From: Saccharopolyspora_D taberi
GTDB taxonomy: Bacteria; Actinomycetota; Actinomycetes; Mycobacteriales; Pseudonocardiaceae
Direction of reading: 5' to 3'
Assembly (NCBI RefSeq): GCF_039534165.1
Contig: NZ_BAAAUX010000015.1
Coordinates: 1 to 64,000 of the forward strand
DNA length: 64,000 nucleotides
Shown one piece after another: positions 40,883 to 50,169 of this stretch (positions are counted from its first letter, which is position 1; each line of letters opens with the position of its first letter). A model generated the notes under the pieces. The model searched no databases. It was not told the DNA's origin and saw only the letters and a program-made list of their open reading frames with translations. The position numbers were made by a program, and so were the translations under genes.

Positions 40883-42390
40883 GTACCAGCAATATCCGGA
40901 TATATCGTGGCCTGGCCCGGCGCGAGCACGCGGGCTGGATCATGGGGCTGACCCCGTGGCAGGCCCTGATCTGCATCGGACTGGCCGTGCCGGTGCTGTG
41001 GACGGTCTCGGCCGGGCAGTTCTTCGACGCCCTGATCCTGGCCACCCTCTGCGGTTTCGTTGCCTGCCTGGTGGTCGTGCCGGTGCGCGGGCGGCCCGCG
41101 TTCCGCTGGCTGGGGCACTTGGTGCTCTACCAGATCGGTGTCGTGACCGGCTGGTCGCGCTGGCAGTCCAAGGCCGCTTCCGGCGCCCCGGTCGACCCCG
41201 ACGAGCCGGACCTGCCTGGCGTGCTTCAGCGCGTGTCGTTTCCGGACGGTCCGGTGTTCAAGGACCGCGGCCGGGTGTGCCTGATCCACGACACCGGCGA
41301 CGGCCGGTGGGGCGCGGCCGCGCGGCTGACCCACACCGGCGTCTGGATGCTCTCCGGCGAGCAGTGCGAACGCCTGGCCTCCCGGCTCGGCAACCTGCTG
41401 CTGTCGATCGGGCACCGCGACGTGATCGACCGCATGTCGCTGCTGGTGCGCACCGTTCCCGATGACGGCACCGAGTACGAGGTGTGGCGCTCGCAGCACG
41501 AAGTGCCCGACGCGCCACCGCTGGCCCGCCGCGCGGCCAACGAACTCGACCGCACTATCGGCAGCGTCAGCGTGCGCCACGAGGTGTTCGTGACGATCAG
41601 CGGCTCCGAGGACGCGCTGCGGAAACCGGCGGCCGCGGCCGGCGGGGGAGTCGAAGGACGCGCGCGGGTGCTCTACCGGGTGCTCGACGGGCTCGAAGAC
41701 CCGCTCAAGGCCCTCGGCACCGACAGCGTGGAGTGGCTGTCGGGGTCCGGGCTTGCCGAGGCCATCCGCACCGGCTTCAACCCCGCCTCCAGCGCGGTGT
41801 TGCGGGCCGGGCATCTCACCGGCGACGAGCAGCAGGGGCTGCCCAAGGCCGCCGCCGGGCCGACCCAGACGCCGTCACCGGCGTGGCGGCGTTACGACCA
41901 CGACGCCTACTCCAGCGTGAGCTACAGCGTGCTCATGCCGGAAGCGGGCACCGTATTCGGCTCGCTCTCCCCGCTGCTGGCAGTCAAAACCGCCGGTGAA
42001 CGCCGGTGCCTGGCGATTCACTACGAGGTCATGGACGCCCGCCGGGCGTCGCGGGCGGTGCAGTCTTACCGGTTCCGCGCCGGCGTGCTGCGGGATTACA
42101 AGGCGTCCAAGGGCTTTTCGGCCTCCGCGTCGGATGAGCGCGAGGCCAGCGGCGCCAAGGCGCAGGAAAAAGCCGTGGCCGCAGGCCATTCCATCGTGCG
42201 CTACGCCGCCGCGGCAGCGGTGACGGTGCCCGCGAGCTGGAACGTCGAGGACCACGCTGCCCGGCTGGAGAACGACGCGGCCGGCCGGTTCCGGCTGCTC
42301 CGGCTCGATCTCGCTCAGGATTCCGCGTTCGTCGCCGCCTGCCTGCCGGTCGGCGTCGGCCTGCCGCAGGCAAGGGGTGGTCTGCTGTGA
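40879..42390 (+). CDS. SCO6880/PrgI-type T4SS membrane protein (VirB3-VirB4N-like)
   Basis: GTG at 40879 overlaps the preceding stop (GTGA). The 503-aa product starts with a short polar segment and two membrane helices (about 24-60), the PrgI-like part, followed by a large soluble region with HEVFVTISGSEDALR and YSVLMPEAGTVFGSLSPLLA. This layout is that of SCO6880-family proteins, in which the N-terminal VirB3/VirB4 region is encoded separately from the ATPase domain. The separate ATPase gene follows with overlap. Confidence 0.75.
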   Translation: MSTSNIRIYRGLARREHAGWIMGLTPWQALICIGLAVPVLWTVSAGQFFDALILATLCGFVACLVVVPVRGRPAFRWLGHLVLYQIGVVTGWSRWQSKAASGAPVDPDEPDLPGVLQRVSFPDGPVFKDRGRVCLIHDTGDGRWGAAARLTHTGVWMLSGEQCERLASRLGNLLLSIGHRDVIDRMSLLVRTVPDDGTEYEVWRSQHEVPDAPPLARRAANELDRTIGSVSVRHEVFVTISGSEDALRKPAAAAGGGVEGRARVLYRVLDGLEDPLKALGTDSVEWLSGSGLAEAIRTGFNPASSAVLRAGHLTGDEQQGLPKAAAGPTQTPSPAWRRYDHDAYSSVSYSVLMPEAGTVFGSLSPLLAVKTAGERRCLAIHYEVMDARRASRAVQSYRFRAGVLRDYKASKGFSASASDEREASGAKAQEKAVAAGHSIVRYAAAAAVTVPASWNVEDHAARLENDAAGRFRLLRLDLAQDSAFVAACLPVGVGLPQARGGLL

Positions 42391-43898
42391 CCCGCACGAA
42401 CACCACCGAACGCAGTGCCGCGCGGCTACTGTCGGACTTCGGAACGCCCCCGCCGAGCAGACCGCGGCCGCAGAAGCAGCGCACCGCCGCCAAGGAACGG
42501 ATCAACCGGCCGCGTGCCCCGCGTCGCGGCCGGGCCCAGGCCGGCCAGGGCTGGGCCCCGGTCGAGGCGCCGCTGGCGGTCTACCAGGCCGCGACCCACG
42601 AGATCGGCGGGTTGTTCCCGCTGCTGGCCGCCAACGGCATTCCCGCCGTCGGCGCCCGCATCGGCTACGACACGTTGAGCGGAGGAGCGTTCTACGCCCA
42701 TCCGATCGAGTGGGTGCTGCGCGGGCTGGCGACCAACCCCAACATGGTCATCTTCGGCGAGCCCGGACGCGGCAAGAGCTCCACCGTCGTCGCGTTCTTG
42801 CTGCGCATGATGCTCTTCGGCGTCCGTACCTTGATCTCCGGAGACGTCAAGGGCGAGTACTCGCCGCTGCTGCGGGCGCTGGATATCAACCCGATCGCCC
42901 TGGGCCGCGGCAGTAGCGCCCGGCTCAACGCCCTGGACCTGGGACCGTTGGCCAGCCGGTGGGACTCCTGGTCGGTCGACCGGCAGCGCGACGAGCTCGA
43001 CGGCGTGCTCGGCCGGTGGGTCAAGCTCCTCACGGCATTGGCCGAAGCACAGGGCTACACCCCGACGGTCACCGATGAGGCGGTGCTCTCGCAGGTGCTG
43101 CGGCGCCTGGTCGGCGCCGCCGACGGCTACACCCACCTGCGGCCGGTCACGATCCCCGACGTCCAGCGCGAGCTGGCCGATCCCGATCCGGCCTTGTGGG
43201 CCGACACGCGTTTCGCCGATCGGCGGCAGTTCCTCGACACGCTGCGGCCGATCACCGACGCCTTGGCCAACCTCATCTCCGGGCCGTTGGCCGGGTTGTT
43301 CGACGAGCCCACGAACTTCGAGCTCGACTGGAACGCCCCGATCCAAAGCATGGATCTGTCCCTGCTGCGCAGCCGCGGGGACCAGGCCGTGGCCGTGGCG
43401 CTGACCTGCCTGGGCTCCTGGTCGTCGATGATCACCGACCTCCAGGACGACGGCGAGATCCGCATCGTCNNNNNNNNNNNNNNNNNNNNNNNNNNNNNNN
43501 NNNNNNNNNNNNNNNAGGCCGTCGACTCCGACCTGCGGCTGTCCCGCGCCGAGAAGAAGATCCAGATTCTCGTCGGGCACAAGCCCTCGGACTTCCTGTC
43601 GGTGGGCAACGCCGGAAGCCAGGAAGTCGCCATCGCCAAGGACCTCCTCGCGCTGTGCAGCACGAGAATCCTGTTTGGACAGAGCACGAGGGTTGCCGAC
43701 GAGCTGGCCGAGGACTTCGCCCTGTCGGCCAAGGAATCCGACGTCACCACCGGCTGGTGCATGGAACGCACCGGCCGGGCGCTGTGGAAGATCGAAAACA
43801 ATCCTGGCTACAAGGTCCAAAGTGTCCTGTCCCGCACCGAGAAGCACACCTTCGACACCAACGCCCAGCTCCGGCAGCGGGCCGACGCGGACCGGTAG
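42387..43898 (+). CDS. VirB4-like conjugation ATPase (contains a 46-N assembly gap)
   Basis: GTG at 42387 overlaps the upstream stop. The protein has Walker A in IFGEPGRGKSSTVVAFLLR (about residues 125-142), then SGDVKGEYSPLL, and after the gap the sensor-like IQILVGHKPSDFLSVG and STRILFGQ. The Walker B aspartate/glutamate would lie in the unsequenced stretch after EIRIV (43470-43515). As a VirB4 ATPase it powers pilus assembly and substrate transfer at the inner membrane. Length is ~503 aa if the gap size is right. Confidence 0.8.
   Translation: MTRTNTTERSAARLLSDFGTPPPSRPRPQKQRTAAKERINRPRAPRRGRAQAGQGWAPVEAPLAVYQAATHEIGGLFPLLAANGIPAVGARIGYDTLSGGAFYAHPIEWVLRGLATNPNMVIFGEPGRGKSSTVVAFLLRMMLFGVRTLISGDVKGEYSPLLRALDINPIALGRGSSARLNALDLGPLASRWDSWSVDRQRDELDGVLGRWVKLLTALAEAQGYTPTVTDEAVLSQVLRRLVGAADGYTHLRPVTIPDVQRELADPDPALWADTRFADRRQFLDTLRPITDALANLISGPLAGLFDEPTNFELDWNAPIQSMDLSLLRSRGDQAVAVALTCLGSWSSMITDLQDDGEIRIVXXXXXXXXXXXXXXXXAVDSDLRLSRAEKKIQILVGHKPSDFLSVGNAGSQEVAIAKDLLALCSTRILFGQSTRVADELAEDFALSAKESDVTTGWCMERTGRALWKIENNPGYKVQSVLSRTEKHTFDTNAQLRQRADADR
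43470..43515. other. Assembly gap (46 N)
   Basis: A run of N interrupts the VirB4-like gene exactly where the Walker B motif is expected. The frame stays open across it at this length. The true length is unknown. Confidence 0.95.
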
Positions 43899-43903
43899 CG
43901 GCC

Positions 43904-45043
43904 ATGTCGGATTCGAACAAGGGCACCGTCTACTCGATGGTCGCGGTCGCGCTCACCGCGTTCATCATCATGCCCGCGGCGATGGTCGGGGTCGCGGTGA
44001 TCGCGGTCTCCGGCAGCCTCGGCACCGCCTTCGGTGGCTGCCACGGCGACGGCGGTCCCGGCGGCGGTGGGCAGCAGGTCGGGGATCGCCAGTGGAACGG
44101 CGAGCAGATGACCAACGCCTGGACCATCACCTCGGTGGTCCAGCAGCGGCACCTGCCGAAACGGGCCGCGGTCATCGCGATTTCCACCGCGATCGTCGAG
44201 TCGGGCTTGATCAACGTTCACCACGGCGACCGGGACTCGCTGGGGCTGTTCCAGCAGAGGCCGTCGATGGGATGGGGCTCATCGGAGCAGGTCACCAACC
44301 CCGTCCATGCCACGGGCACGTTCCTGGACCACTTGGTGGAACTCGACGGCTGGCACACCATGCCACCGGGCGTGGCCCAGCAGGAGGTGCAGGCATCGGC
44401 GTTCCCGGAGCGCTACGCCCCGCAGGAGCAGCCGGCCAGTGAGTTGATGGCGCGCTTCTGGACCGGCCCGGACAACCCGGTCCCGCCGCCGACTGGTGGT
44501 GGCCCGGCCCAGCAGGCGTCGTTCAACACCGCGCTGGGCTGCCCCGACCAGGGCGGATCGAACATCCCGCTGGATCCGGCCACGCTCCCGCCGGGCTATC
44601 AGCTGCCCGCCGACCCGCGGCAGCGCGCGGCCGTGGAGTACGCGCTCAGCAAGCTCGGCGCTCCCTACGTCTGGGGCGCCAAGGGGCCGGACAAGTTCGA
44701 CTGCTCGGGCCTGATGCAGGCCGCGTGGGCCCACGCCGGGGTGCCGATCTCGGCCGGCACCAGCGGCCAGAAGAACGACGGCCGCGCCGTCGGCGGTCTC
44801 GGTGAGATCCAGCCTGGCGACCTGGTGTTCATCTCCGGATCGCTCGGTTCACCCAGCAATCCGCAGCACGTGGGTATGTACGCCGGCGACGGCGTGATCG
44901 TCAACGCCTACGACGAGAAGACCGGCGTGATTCTCGAACGCCTCGATGCGTGGGCGCCCCAGGTCGTGGCCATCAGGCGGGTCGCCGAACCCGCCGCTGC
45001 ACCGCCGCCACCGCCAGCACAGCAAGGGAGTCCCCAGGCATGA
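43904..45043 (+). CDS. Bifunctional peptidoglycan hydrolase (transglycosylase-like plus NlpC/P60)
   Basis: The 379-aa product has an N-terminal membrane anchor (about 10-38). A lytic-transglycosylase-like segment follows (KRAAVIAISTAIVESGLINV...SLGLFQQRPSMGWG, with the catalytic Glu in IVESGL). Then comes an NlpC/P60 domain (about 245-365): GAPYVWGAKGPDKFDCSGLMQAAW with the catalytic Cys, and HVGMYAGDGVIVNA with the His. It opens the cell wall for the transfer channel, like VirB1/Tgl proteins. ATG at 43904. Confidence 0.9.
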   Translation: MSDSNKGTVYSMVAVALTAFIIMPAAMVGVAVIAVSGSLGTAFGGCHGDGGPGGGGQQVGDRQWNGEQMTNAWTITSVVQQRHLPKRAAVIAISTAIVESGLINVHHGDRDSLGLFQQRPSMGWGSSEQVTNPVHATGTFLDHLVELDGWHTMPPGVAQQEVQASAFPERYAPQEQPASELMARFWTGPDNPVPPPTGGGPAQQASFNTALGCPDQGGSNIPLDPATLPPGYQLPADPRQRAAVEYALSKLGAPYVWGAKGPDKFDCSGLMQAAWAHAGVPISAGTSGQKNDGRAVGGLGEIQPGDLVFISGSLGSPSNPQHVGMYAGDGVIVNAYDEKTGVILERLDAWAPQVVAIRRVAEPAAAPPPPPAQQGSPQA

Positions 45044-46923
45044 GCAAGCATCGTCTTTCTCCGACCGCGGATCGCGACATCGCGTTGATGGGAATGCTGG
45101 TCGCGGTGCTCGGCGCGCTGCTGGCCCTGGCCGCCGCGCTCATGACCGGCGCCGCTGCCGCCACCGTGCTCACCGGCGGGCCCTGGGCCATGCCCGGCTT
45201 CGACACCTGGGTGGGTGGGGTGTTCGCCGTGCTCGGCAACCCCGGTGACCCGGCCGCCGGGCTCGGCGACCCGTGGGCCGCGGTCTTGGCCGGGCAGGCG
45301 GGCCTGTACTGGACGGTCACGCTGGCGATCATCGTGCTGGTCGCGGCCGGGCTGGTCACGGTGACCGGGCTGGCCTGGCGCCGGTTCGGCCCCTCGCAGC
45401 CCGGTCATGCCAGCCGGGAGGACATCCGCCGCGAGCTCTCACCCGAGGCGGCGCGGCGCACCGCGGAGTGGACCCGGCCGAGTCTGCCCCCGCGCGAACG
45501 GCGCCGTGCCCCGGTGGAGGAGGTCGCCGCGCCGCTGCACCGCGGGCCGAACCACCAGCTCATGTGCACACCGCTGGAGAATCCGACCGGCGCGTTCGCT
45601 CCGACTCAGTCCGGTAAGTCGCGTCAGGATTTGGTGCACAAAGCCTTGGCCGCGCCCGGTGCGCTGCTGTGTTCCACGACCAAGCCCGACTTGGTCGAAT
45701 TCGCCGCGCTGGAGCGCACCCGCCGTCCCGAAGCCGGACCGGTGCTGGTCTTCGACACCACCGGCGAGGTGCACTGGCCGGCGCAGGTGCGGTACTCGCC
45801 GGTGACCGGGTGCCGGGACTTCAGCACCGCCCGCCGCCGAGCCGAGACGCTGGTCGACGCCGCGGCGGTCGGCCTGGAGAACGTCGGCGGCAACGACAAG
45901 GTGTTCCGCGAGCGGGCCAAAACCGTCGTGCAGTCCTATCTGCTCGCCGCCGCGCACGACGGCCGCGGGGTCGGTGACCTGGTCACGTGGGCGATCACCA
46001 AACCCCCAGATCAGGAGCCGGTCGAGCTGCTGCGCCGCTACGGGTCCCCCGAGCTGGCCGACAACCTGCGCGCCGAGATCGGCATGGTCGCCGAGACCTC
46101 CGACGCGGTGTGGCTGTCGGTGCGGCGGGTCATCGAGCCCTGGCTGGACCCGAAGCTGCGGGAGCTGTGCTCGCCGAAGCCGGGGGAGGAGTTCGACGTC
46201 CGCAGCTTCATCGGTAACCAGGGTTCGCTGTTCCTGGTCGCCGGGGAGCACCAGTCTGCCCAGGTGCGCCCGGTGCTCACCGCGCTGGTCGAGGACATCC
46301 TCACCACCGAGCAGGAGATGGCGCTGTCGTATCCGTCCCGGCGGCTCGACCCGCCAGCGACCAACGACCTGGATGAGCTCTTCGATGCCACACCGGTGCC
46401 GCGGCTACCGGAGATCCTGGCCGATTCGGCCGGCCGGGGCGTGATCATCCACTGGGCCGCGCAGAGCCTCGCGCACCTGGACACCCTCTACGGCGAGAAC
46501 GGGCGCCGCCAGCTGCTGGACAACACCACGACGCTGACGCTCTGGGGCGGGATCAAGGACCCCAAGACGCTGGAGTGGATCTCCACGATCGCCGACCACC
46601 ACGAGCGGCGCCGCTACCAGCAGCAATCGGACGGGGTCTTCGGGATCGGGCGCACCTCGGTCGGCACCGAGTCAGTGCCGACCTACCGGCCCGGCGCGGT
46701 GCGCACGGTCGACCGCGGCCGCGTCCTCGTGTTCCACCGGCACCTCAAGCCGATCCTCGCCCGCACGGTCGACGTCAAGAAGCGCCGCGACTGGCGCCAG
46801 ATCAAGGCCGACGTCGCCGCCGTGCGAGGCGGCGAGGTTCCCGTTTCCCCGGACGGATACGCCGTGACCGCCCCGGCGCCGCCGAGTGCCGCGCCCGCTT
46901 ACCAGGAGGTGAAGCCGCTGTGA
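45040..46923 (+). CDS. VirD4/TraD-type coupling ATPase (T4CP)
   Basis: The 627-aa protein has two membrane segments near the N-terminus (about 16-45 and 86-112), then a soluble ATPase domain with Walker A PTQSGKSR (about residue 186), the GALLCSTTKPDLVEF segment, Walker B DLDELFDATPVPRLPEIL (about 445) and IIHWAAQSLAHL. This is the coupling-protein order including the TraM-recognition region. It brings the relaxase-DNA complex to the T4SS. ATG at 45040 overlaps the hydrolase stop. Confidence 0.9.
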   Translation: MSKHRLSPTADRDIALMGMLVAVLGALLALAAALMTGAAAATVLTGGPWAMPGFDTWVGGVFAVLGNPGDPAAGLGDPWAAVLAGQAGLYWTVTLAIIVLVAAGLVTVTGLAWRRFGPSQPGHASREDIRRELSPEAARRTAEWTRPSLPPRERRRAPVEEVAAPLHRGPNHQLMCTPLENPTGAFAPTQSGKSRQDLVHKALAAPGALLCSTTKPDLVEFAALERTRRPEAGPVLVFDTTGEVHWPAQVRYSPVTGCRDFSTARRRAETLVDAAAVGLENVGGNDKVFRERAKTVVQSYLLAAAHDGRGVGDLVTWAITKPPDQEPVELLRRYGSPELADNLRAEIGMVAETSDAVWLSVRRVIEPWLDPKLRELCSPKPGEEFDVRSFIGNQGSLFLVAGEHQSAQVRPVLTALVEDILTTEQEMALSYPSRRLDPPATNDLDELFDATPVPRLPEILADSAGRGVIIHWAAQSLAHLDTLYGENGRRQLLDNTTTLTLWGGIKDPKTLEWISTIADHHERRRYQQQSDGVFGIGRTSVGTESVPTYRPGAVRTVDRGRVLVFHRHLKPILARTVDVKKRRDWRQIKADVAAVRGGEVPVSPDGYAVTAPAPPSAAPAYQEVKPL

Positions 46924-47585
46924 GCGACGACGAGATCACCCCGAGCCCCCGCCGTGAACCCGCAGCACGCGGGCAGGAATCCGCTGGTTCCGAGGATCTG
47001 GACAAGCAGATCAGTGCGTTGACCGAAGTCGTCGGCGGGCTGGCCAGCAAGGTCAACAAGCTCCGCGACCGGCTCGATGCCCTCGAAAACGGCCACACCG
47101 GCGATGAGGACGACGACGGCAAGGACGACAAACACGACCGGCCCGCCCCGTGGGTGGTGTTCACTCCGCCGGCCGCGGCCGAGGACCGCCAGTACCGCAA
47201 GGACGGCCACGATCCGAACTGGACACTCGACAACTTCGTGGGCTGGTTCAACGTCACCTACGTCGGCCTCGCCGGTGGTCCGGCCAAGCCGATTCCGGAG
47301 TGCTGGCGCGACCATCCCGGCCTGGCGTTGGAGGTCGCCACGCTGGCCTACAGCTGGCGGCGGGCCAACATCGGCCCGACCGCCAATGTGCGCGACGCCC
47401 AGTACTGGCACCACACCTGGAGGCCGGGTTTCGCCGCCCGGCTGACCGACTGGGTCCATGCGCACTGCCTGGACGGGCGGCACCGCGACATCGGCGCCCC
47501 GTTCCGCGCCGACCGGTTCGCCCAGCACGGCACCACCGCCGAACGGCTCCGCAACGGGCAGCAGCCCGACCAGCGCAGCGCATAA
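46920..47585 (+). CDS. DUF4913 protein with N-terminal coiled coil
   Basis: GTG at 46920 overlaps the T4CP stop. A coiled coil occupies about residues 24-58 (LDKQISALTEVVGGLASKVNKLRDRLDALE), then an acidic linker and a DUF4913 domain with a run of aromatic residues (NFVGWFNVTYVGL, CWRDHPGLALEVATLAYSWRRAN, QYWHHTWRPGF). DUF4913 genes accompany T4SS genes in actinobacterial elements and the protein may be an adaptor to the coupling protein. Confidence 0.75.
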   Translation: MSDDEITPSPRREPAARGQESAGSEDLDKQISALTEVVGGLASKVNKLRDRLDALENGHTGDEDDDGKDDKHDRPAPWVVFTPPAAAEDRQYRKDGHDPNWTLDNFVGWFNVTYVGLAGGPAKPIPECWRDHPGLALEVATLAYSWRRANIGPTANVRDAQYWHHTWRPGFAARLTDWVHAHCLDGRHRDIGAPFRADRFAQHGTTAERLRNGQQPDQRSA

Positions 47586-47605
47586 ACCCGGAGAAAGGCC
47601 CGATC

Positions 47606-48310
47606 ATGCTCTTCCTCGAGTGGAGGCGTCCCACCTGGCCGTCGCGCTCGGCGACGGCTCTGGGGGCGGCCGCGGCGGCCGCGGCGACCGGGTGGGCGGT
47701 CACCGCGACCCGGCTGCACGCCCGCACGCGCCAGCTGCACCGCGCCCACCGCGATCCCGTCACGGGGCTGCTCACCCGTGCGGCGTGGGAACCGGCCGCG
47801 CAATCCGCCCTGCGCCACGACGGCAGCGCTCTCGGCCTGGTCGACCTGGACGAGTTCAAGGCCGTCAACGACACCTACGGCCACGAGGCCGGCGACCAAG
47901 TCCTGCGGACGGTGGCCATCCGGCTGAAAACCGAGCTCGGCCGCACGGCGGTCGTCGGGCGGCTCGGTGGTGACGAGCTCGCCTTCGTGGCCCGTGGGCT
48001 GTGCCCCGGCCAGCTCGACACCCTGCTGGCCGCGCTGACCGACTCCATCCCCATCACCTCGTCCACCGGCGCCAGGACTGTCCGGGTCGGGGTCTCACTC
48101 GGCATCAGTGCCCTCGGCCGCGCGGCCACCTTGTCCGACGCGCTGCTCGCAGCCGACTCGGCGATGTATGAGGCCAAGACCCGACGGGACGGCTGGCGGC
48201 TGCACGCGCCGCGCTCCAGCTCAGGTGCTTCCGCCGCACTGTGTCCCGTTCCCCGCGAACCAGCCCGTGTGCTCACGGGCCCGCAGGTCAAGGAGGTGAC
48301 CACGTCATGA
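47606..48310 (+). CDS. GGDEF-domain protein (second copy), membrane-anchored
   Basis: The ATG at 47606 follows GAGAAAGG. The 234-aa product repeats the plan of the protein at 2040: Ala-rich hydrophobic N-terminus (about 18-36), the linker RLHARTRQLHRAHRDPVTGLLTRAAWE, DLDEFKAVNDTYGHEAGDQVLR, GGDELAFVARG, and SAMYEAK. The catalytic positions are kept and the RxxD inhibitory site is absent. It sits at the end of the transfer operon, overlapping the WhiB-like gene. Confidence 0.85.
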   Translation: MLFLEWRRPTWPSRSATALGAAAAAAATGWAVTATRLHARTRQLHRAHRDPVTGLLTRAAWEPAAQSALRHDGSALGLVDLDEFKAVNDTYGHEAGDQVLRTVAIRLKTELGRTAVVGRLGGDELAFVARGLCPGQLDTLLAALTDSIPITSSTGARTVRVGVSLGISALGRAATLSDALLAADSAMYEAKTRRDGWRLHAPRSSSGASAALCPVPREPARVLTGPQVKEVTTS

Positions 48311-48669
48311 GCACGCACTGGGAAGACCGCGCTGCCTGCGCCGGCACCATGCTCGAGCTGTGGTTCGGGCCCGAGGACTACGACGAACCGAAGGACCAGA
48401 CCCGCTGGCGGCACCGGCGCGCGACCGAGTTCTGCGCGACCTGTCCGGTGCGCACCGACTGCCTGGCCGCCGAACTCATCCGGCCGCTGTCCGAGCAGCA
48501 CGGCATTCGTGGCGGGCTTACGCCCCGCGCGCGGGAACGGTTGCTGGCACGCTGGCGTGCCGCCGGGCTCGTACCCGAGCACTGCCCACCCGAGGACGTC
48601 GACCTCGTGCGCAGGCTGCTCACCGAGTCCGACCTGGTGCCCGCCACGCGCTACTGCCCCGGCAGCTAG
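48307..48669 (+). CDS. WhiB-like iron-sulfur transcription factor
   Basis: ATG at 48307 overlaps the GGDEF stop. The 120-aa protein has the four WhiB cysteines (C in AACAG, then FCATCPVRTDC) that hold a [4Fe-4S] cluster, the G[VI]xGG turn as GIRGGLT, and a basic C-terminal region (RARERLLARWRAAG) for DNA or sigma-factor binding. Mobile elements of actinobacteria often carry a WhiB-like gene; the target here is not known. Confidence 0.9.
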   Translation: MSTHWEDRAACAGTMLELWFGPEDYDEPKDQTRWRHRRATEFCATCPVRTDCLAAELIRPLSEQHGIRGGLTPRARERLLARWRAAGLVPEHCPPEDVDLVRRLLTESDLVPATRYCPGS

Positions 48670-48738
48670 TGAGACAGTGGTGCGCGGCGGGGCCGCCGCG
48701 GCCGTTTCGCCGTGCCGGGTCATCGAGGGGAGTCCGCA

Positions 48739-48984
48739 GTGCCGATCTGGCTGCTCATCGCCGTCGATCTGGTGGCCATCGGTTTCGCCGTGTTCCTTGC
48801 CTTCAAGGTGCCGCACGACCCGTGGCGGATCACCCCGGCCCTGGTGGTGACGTTCCTGTTCACGATCCTGATGGGGGCCACCGTGGATCCGCGGGCGTTC
48901 CTGCTGACCGCGGGCCTCGTCGTCTCGTTCGGGACCGGCCGCGCCGTGCACCGGCTGCGGCAGTCCCGTACGAAGCCGGAGTAG
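48739..48984 (+). CDS. Small membrane protein (81 aa)
   Basis: GTG at 48739 follows GGGGAG. Three hydrophobic helices (about 4-22, 31-48, 53-70) and a basic tail (VHRLRQSRTKPE). No family is recognised; it ends 26 bp before a long hairpin shared with the convergent nuclease gene. Confidence 0.6.
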   Translation: MPIWLLIAVDLVAIGFAVFLAFKVPHDPWRITPALVVTFLFTILMGATVDPRAFLLTAGLVVSFGTGRAVHRLRQSRTKPE

Positions 48985-49010
48985 CGCCGCGCACTCGGGG
49001 CTTCCCCGTA

Positions 49011-49058
49011 AACCCCGGTAAGCCAGGAAACCCAGGGTTTTCCTGGCTTGCCGGGGTT
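49011..49058. terminator. Long repeat-family hairpin between convergent genes
   Basis: AACCCCGG-TA-AGCCAGGAAA (49011-49030) pairs with TTTCCTGGCT-TG-CCGGGGTT (49039-49058), giving 18 of 20 paired positions around an eight-base loop. It lies between the stops at 48984 and 49070 and should terminate both strands. It is a member of the GGTTTCC repeat family. Confidence 0.7.
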
Positions 49059-49069
49059 GCTTGCTGGGC

Positions 49070-50008
49070 TTAGCCGACTTCCAGCGTGACCGAGACGCGC
49101 TTGTGGTCGGAGTCCCAGTTGTCCTCGTCGAGGAAGTCGTGCACTTCGTAGGACCCGTCGACCACGCGGTCGCGGAACCCGGCGTTGAGCAGGAACCGCA
49201 TGTTGCGCTGCGGCGGACGTGGGGGCTTCGCGGCTTCGGTGGGCCGGGTGTCACCCACCAGTTCGGCCACGTCAGCGAAGCCGGGTTCGTGGCCTCCGGC
49301 GCTCACCCGGCGGCCTTGGTCGGCGTCCCAGACGCCCAGCAGCATGTCCAGCGGCAGGGAGTCATACACCTCCGGGCGCCCGGCCCAGGCTTGCGAGTGC
49401 CGGATGGTCTGCCACCAGTTAATGGCGTCCCAGCCGGCGACGTCCTCGCCGGAAGCGGCCGTGTTGAAATCGCCGAGGATCACCGCCGGCGGGGCGCCGG
49501 GGCGTCCGTAACGGGTCAGTTCCTCGGCGTCGAACACCCTGCCCAGGGGCTTGTTCCAGGGCCAGTGCTGGGGGATCAGATGGTTCGACGGACCGTCCTC
49601 GGCCCCGGCCGGCCACCACTTCAGCAGGTTCCGGGTGCGTTCGTAGCCGTCGGCGTCCTCGCCGTCGAACCATTGCCGGACGACGATCGTGGTGGGGTCG
49701 TAGAACACGGTGGGCGCGATCGGCCCGCGGTGTTGCGTCAGCGTGCCGTTGAGCGGGACGTACGGCCGTTCCCGCAGTCCGAGGTCGCGCTGCTCCTGGC
49801 GTAGCGCGAGCGCGGCTTCGTAGGCTCCGGCGCCGCCGGTGAATGCGTAGCGTTCGGCCTCGCAGAGCACGAGGATGTCGGGCCACCGCGTGCCGCGCAT
49901 GGTGCGCCGTAGGCCGGTGAAATCCCAGGTGCCGCACGCTTTGTCGGCGTCGCAGTCGCCGCCGCCGTGGGCGTAGTTCAGCAGCGAGAGATCAACGTGT
50001 GTGGTCAT
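49070..50008 (-). CDS. Endonuclease/exonuclease/phosphatase (EEP) family protein
   Basis: The ATG at 50008 is used; upstream in-frame starts exist up to 50080. The ~312-aa product has LLNYAHGGGD near the N-terminus, DILVLCEAERYA (catalytic Glu), ILGDFNTAASGED (the GDFN motif) and DSDHKRVSVTLEV at the end (catalytic Asp-His). These are the EEP/DNase I-like active-site elements. It may act on DNA, RNA or phosphoesters; the substrate is unknown. Confidence 0.85.
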   Translation of the reverse strand: MTTHVDLSLLNYAHGGGDCDADKACGTWDFTGLRRTMRGTRWPDILVLCEAERYAFTGGAGAYEAALALRQEQRDLGLRERPYVPLNGTLTQHRGPIAPTVFYDPTTIVVRQWFDGEDADGYERTRNLLKWWPAGAEDGPSNHLIPQHWPWNKPLGRVFDAEELTRYGRPGAPPAVILGDFNTAASGEDVAGWDAINWWQTIRHSQAWAGRPEVYDSLPLDMLLGVWDADQGRRVSAGGHEPGFADVAELVGDTRPTEAAKPPRPPQRNMRFLLNAGFRDRVVDGSYEVHDFLDEDNWDSDHKRVSVTLEVG

Positions 50009-50169
50009 GGTGCACATGCTCTCGGCGATGATCATCGCGATGTTGCCGGATCGGTGAAACGGGCCGCCACCATTCCCCATTCAGCCCAGCGCGGCGATCA
50101 GTCCTGTCGGGGATGCGGGCTAGCGTGATCGGCCCGCTTCCCTCCGATCCGTCCGCCGGAAGGCATGTC

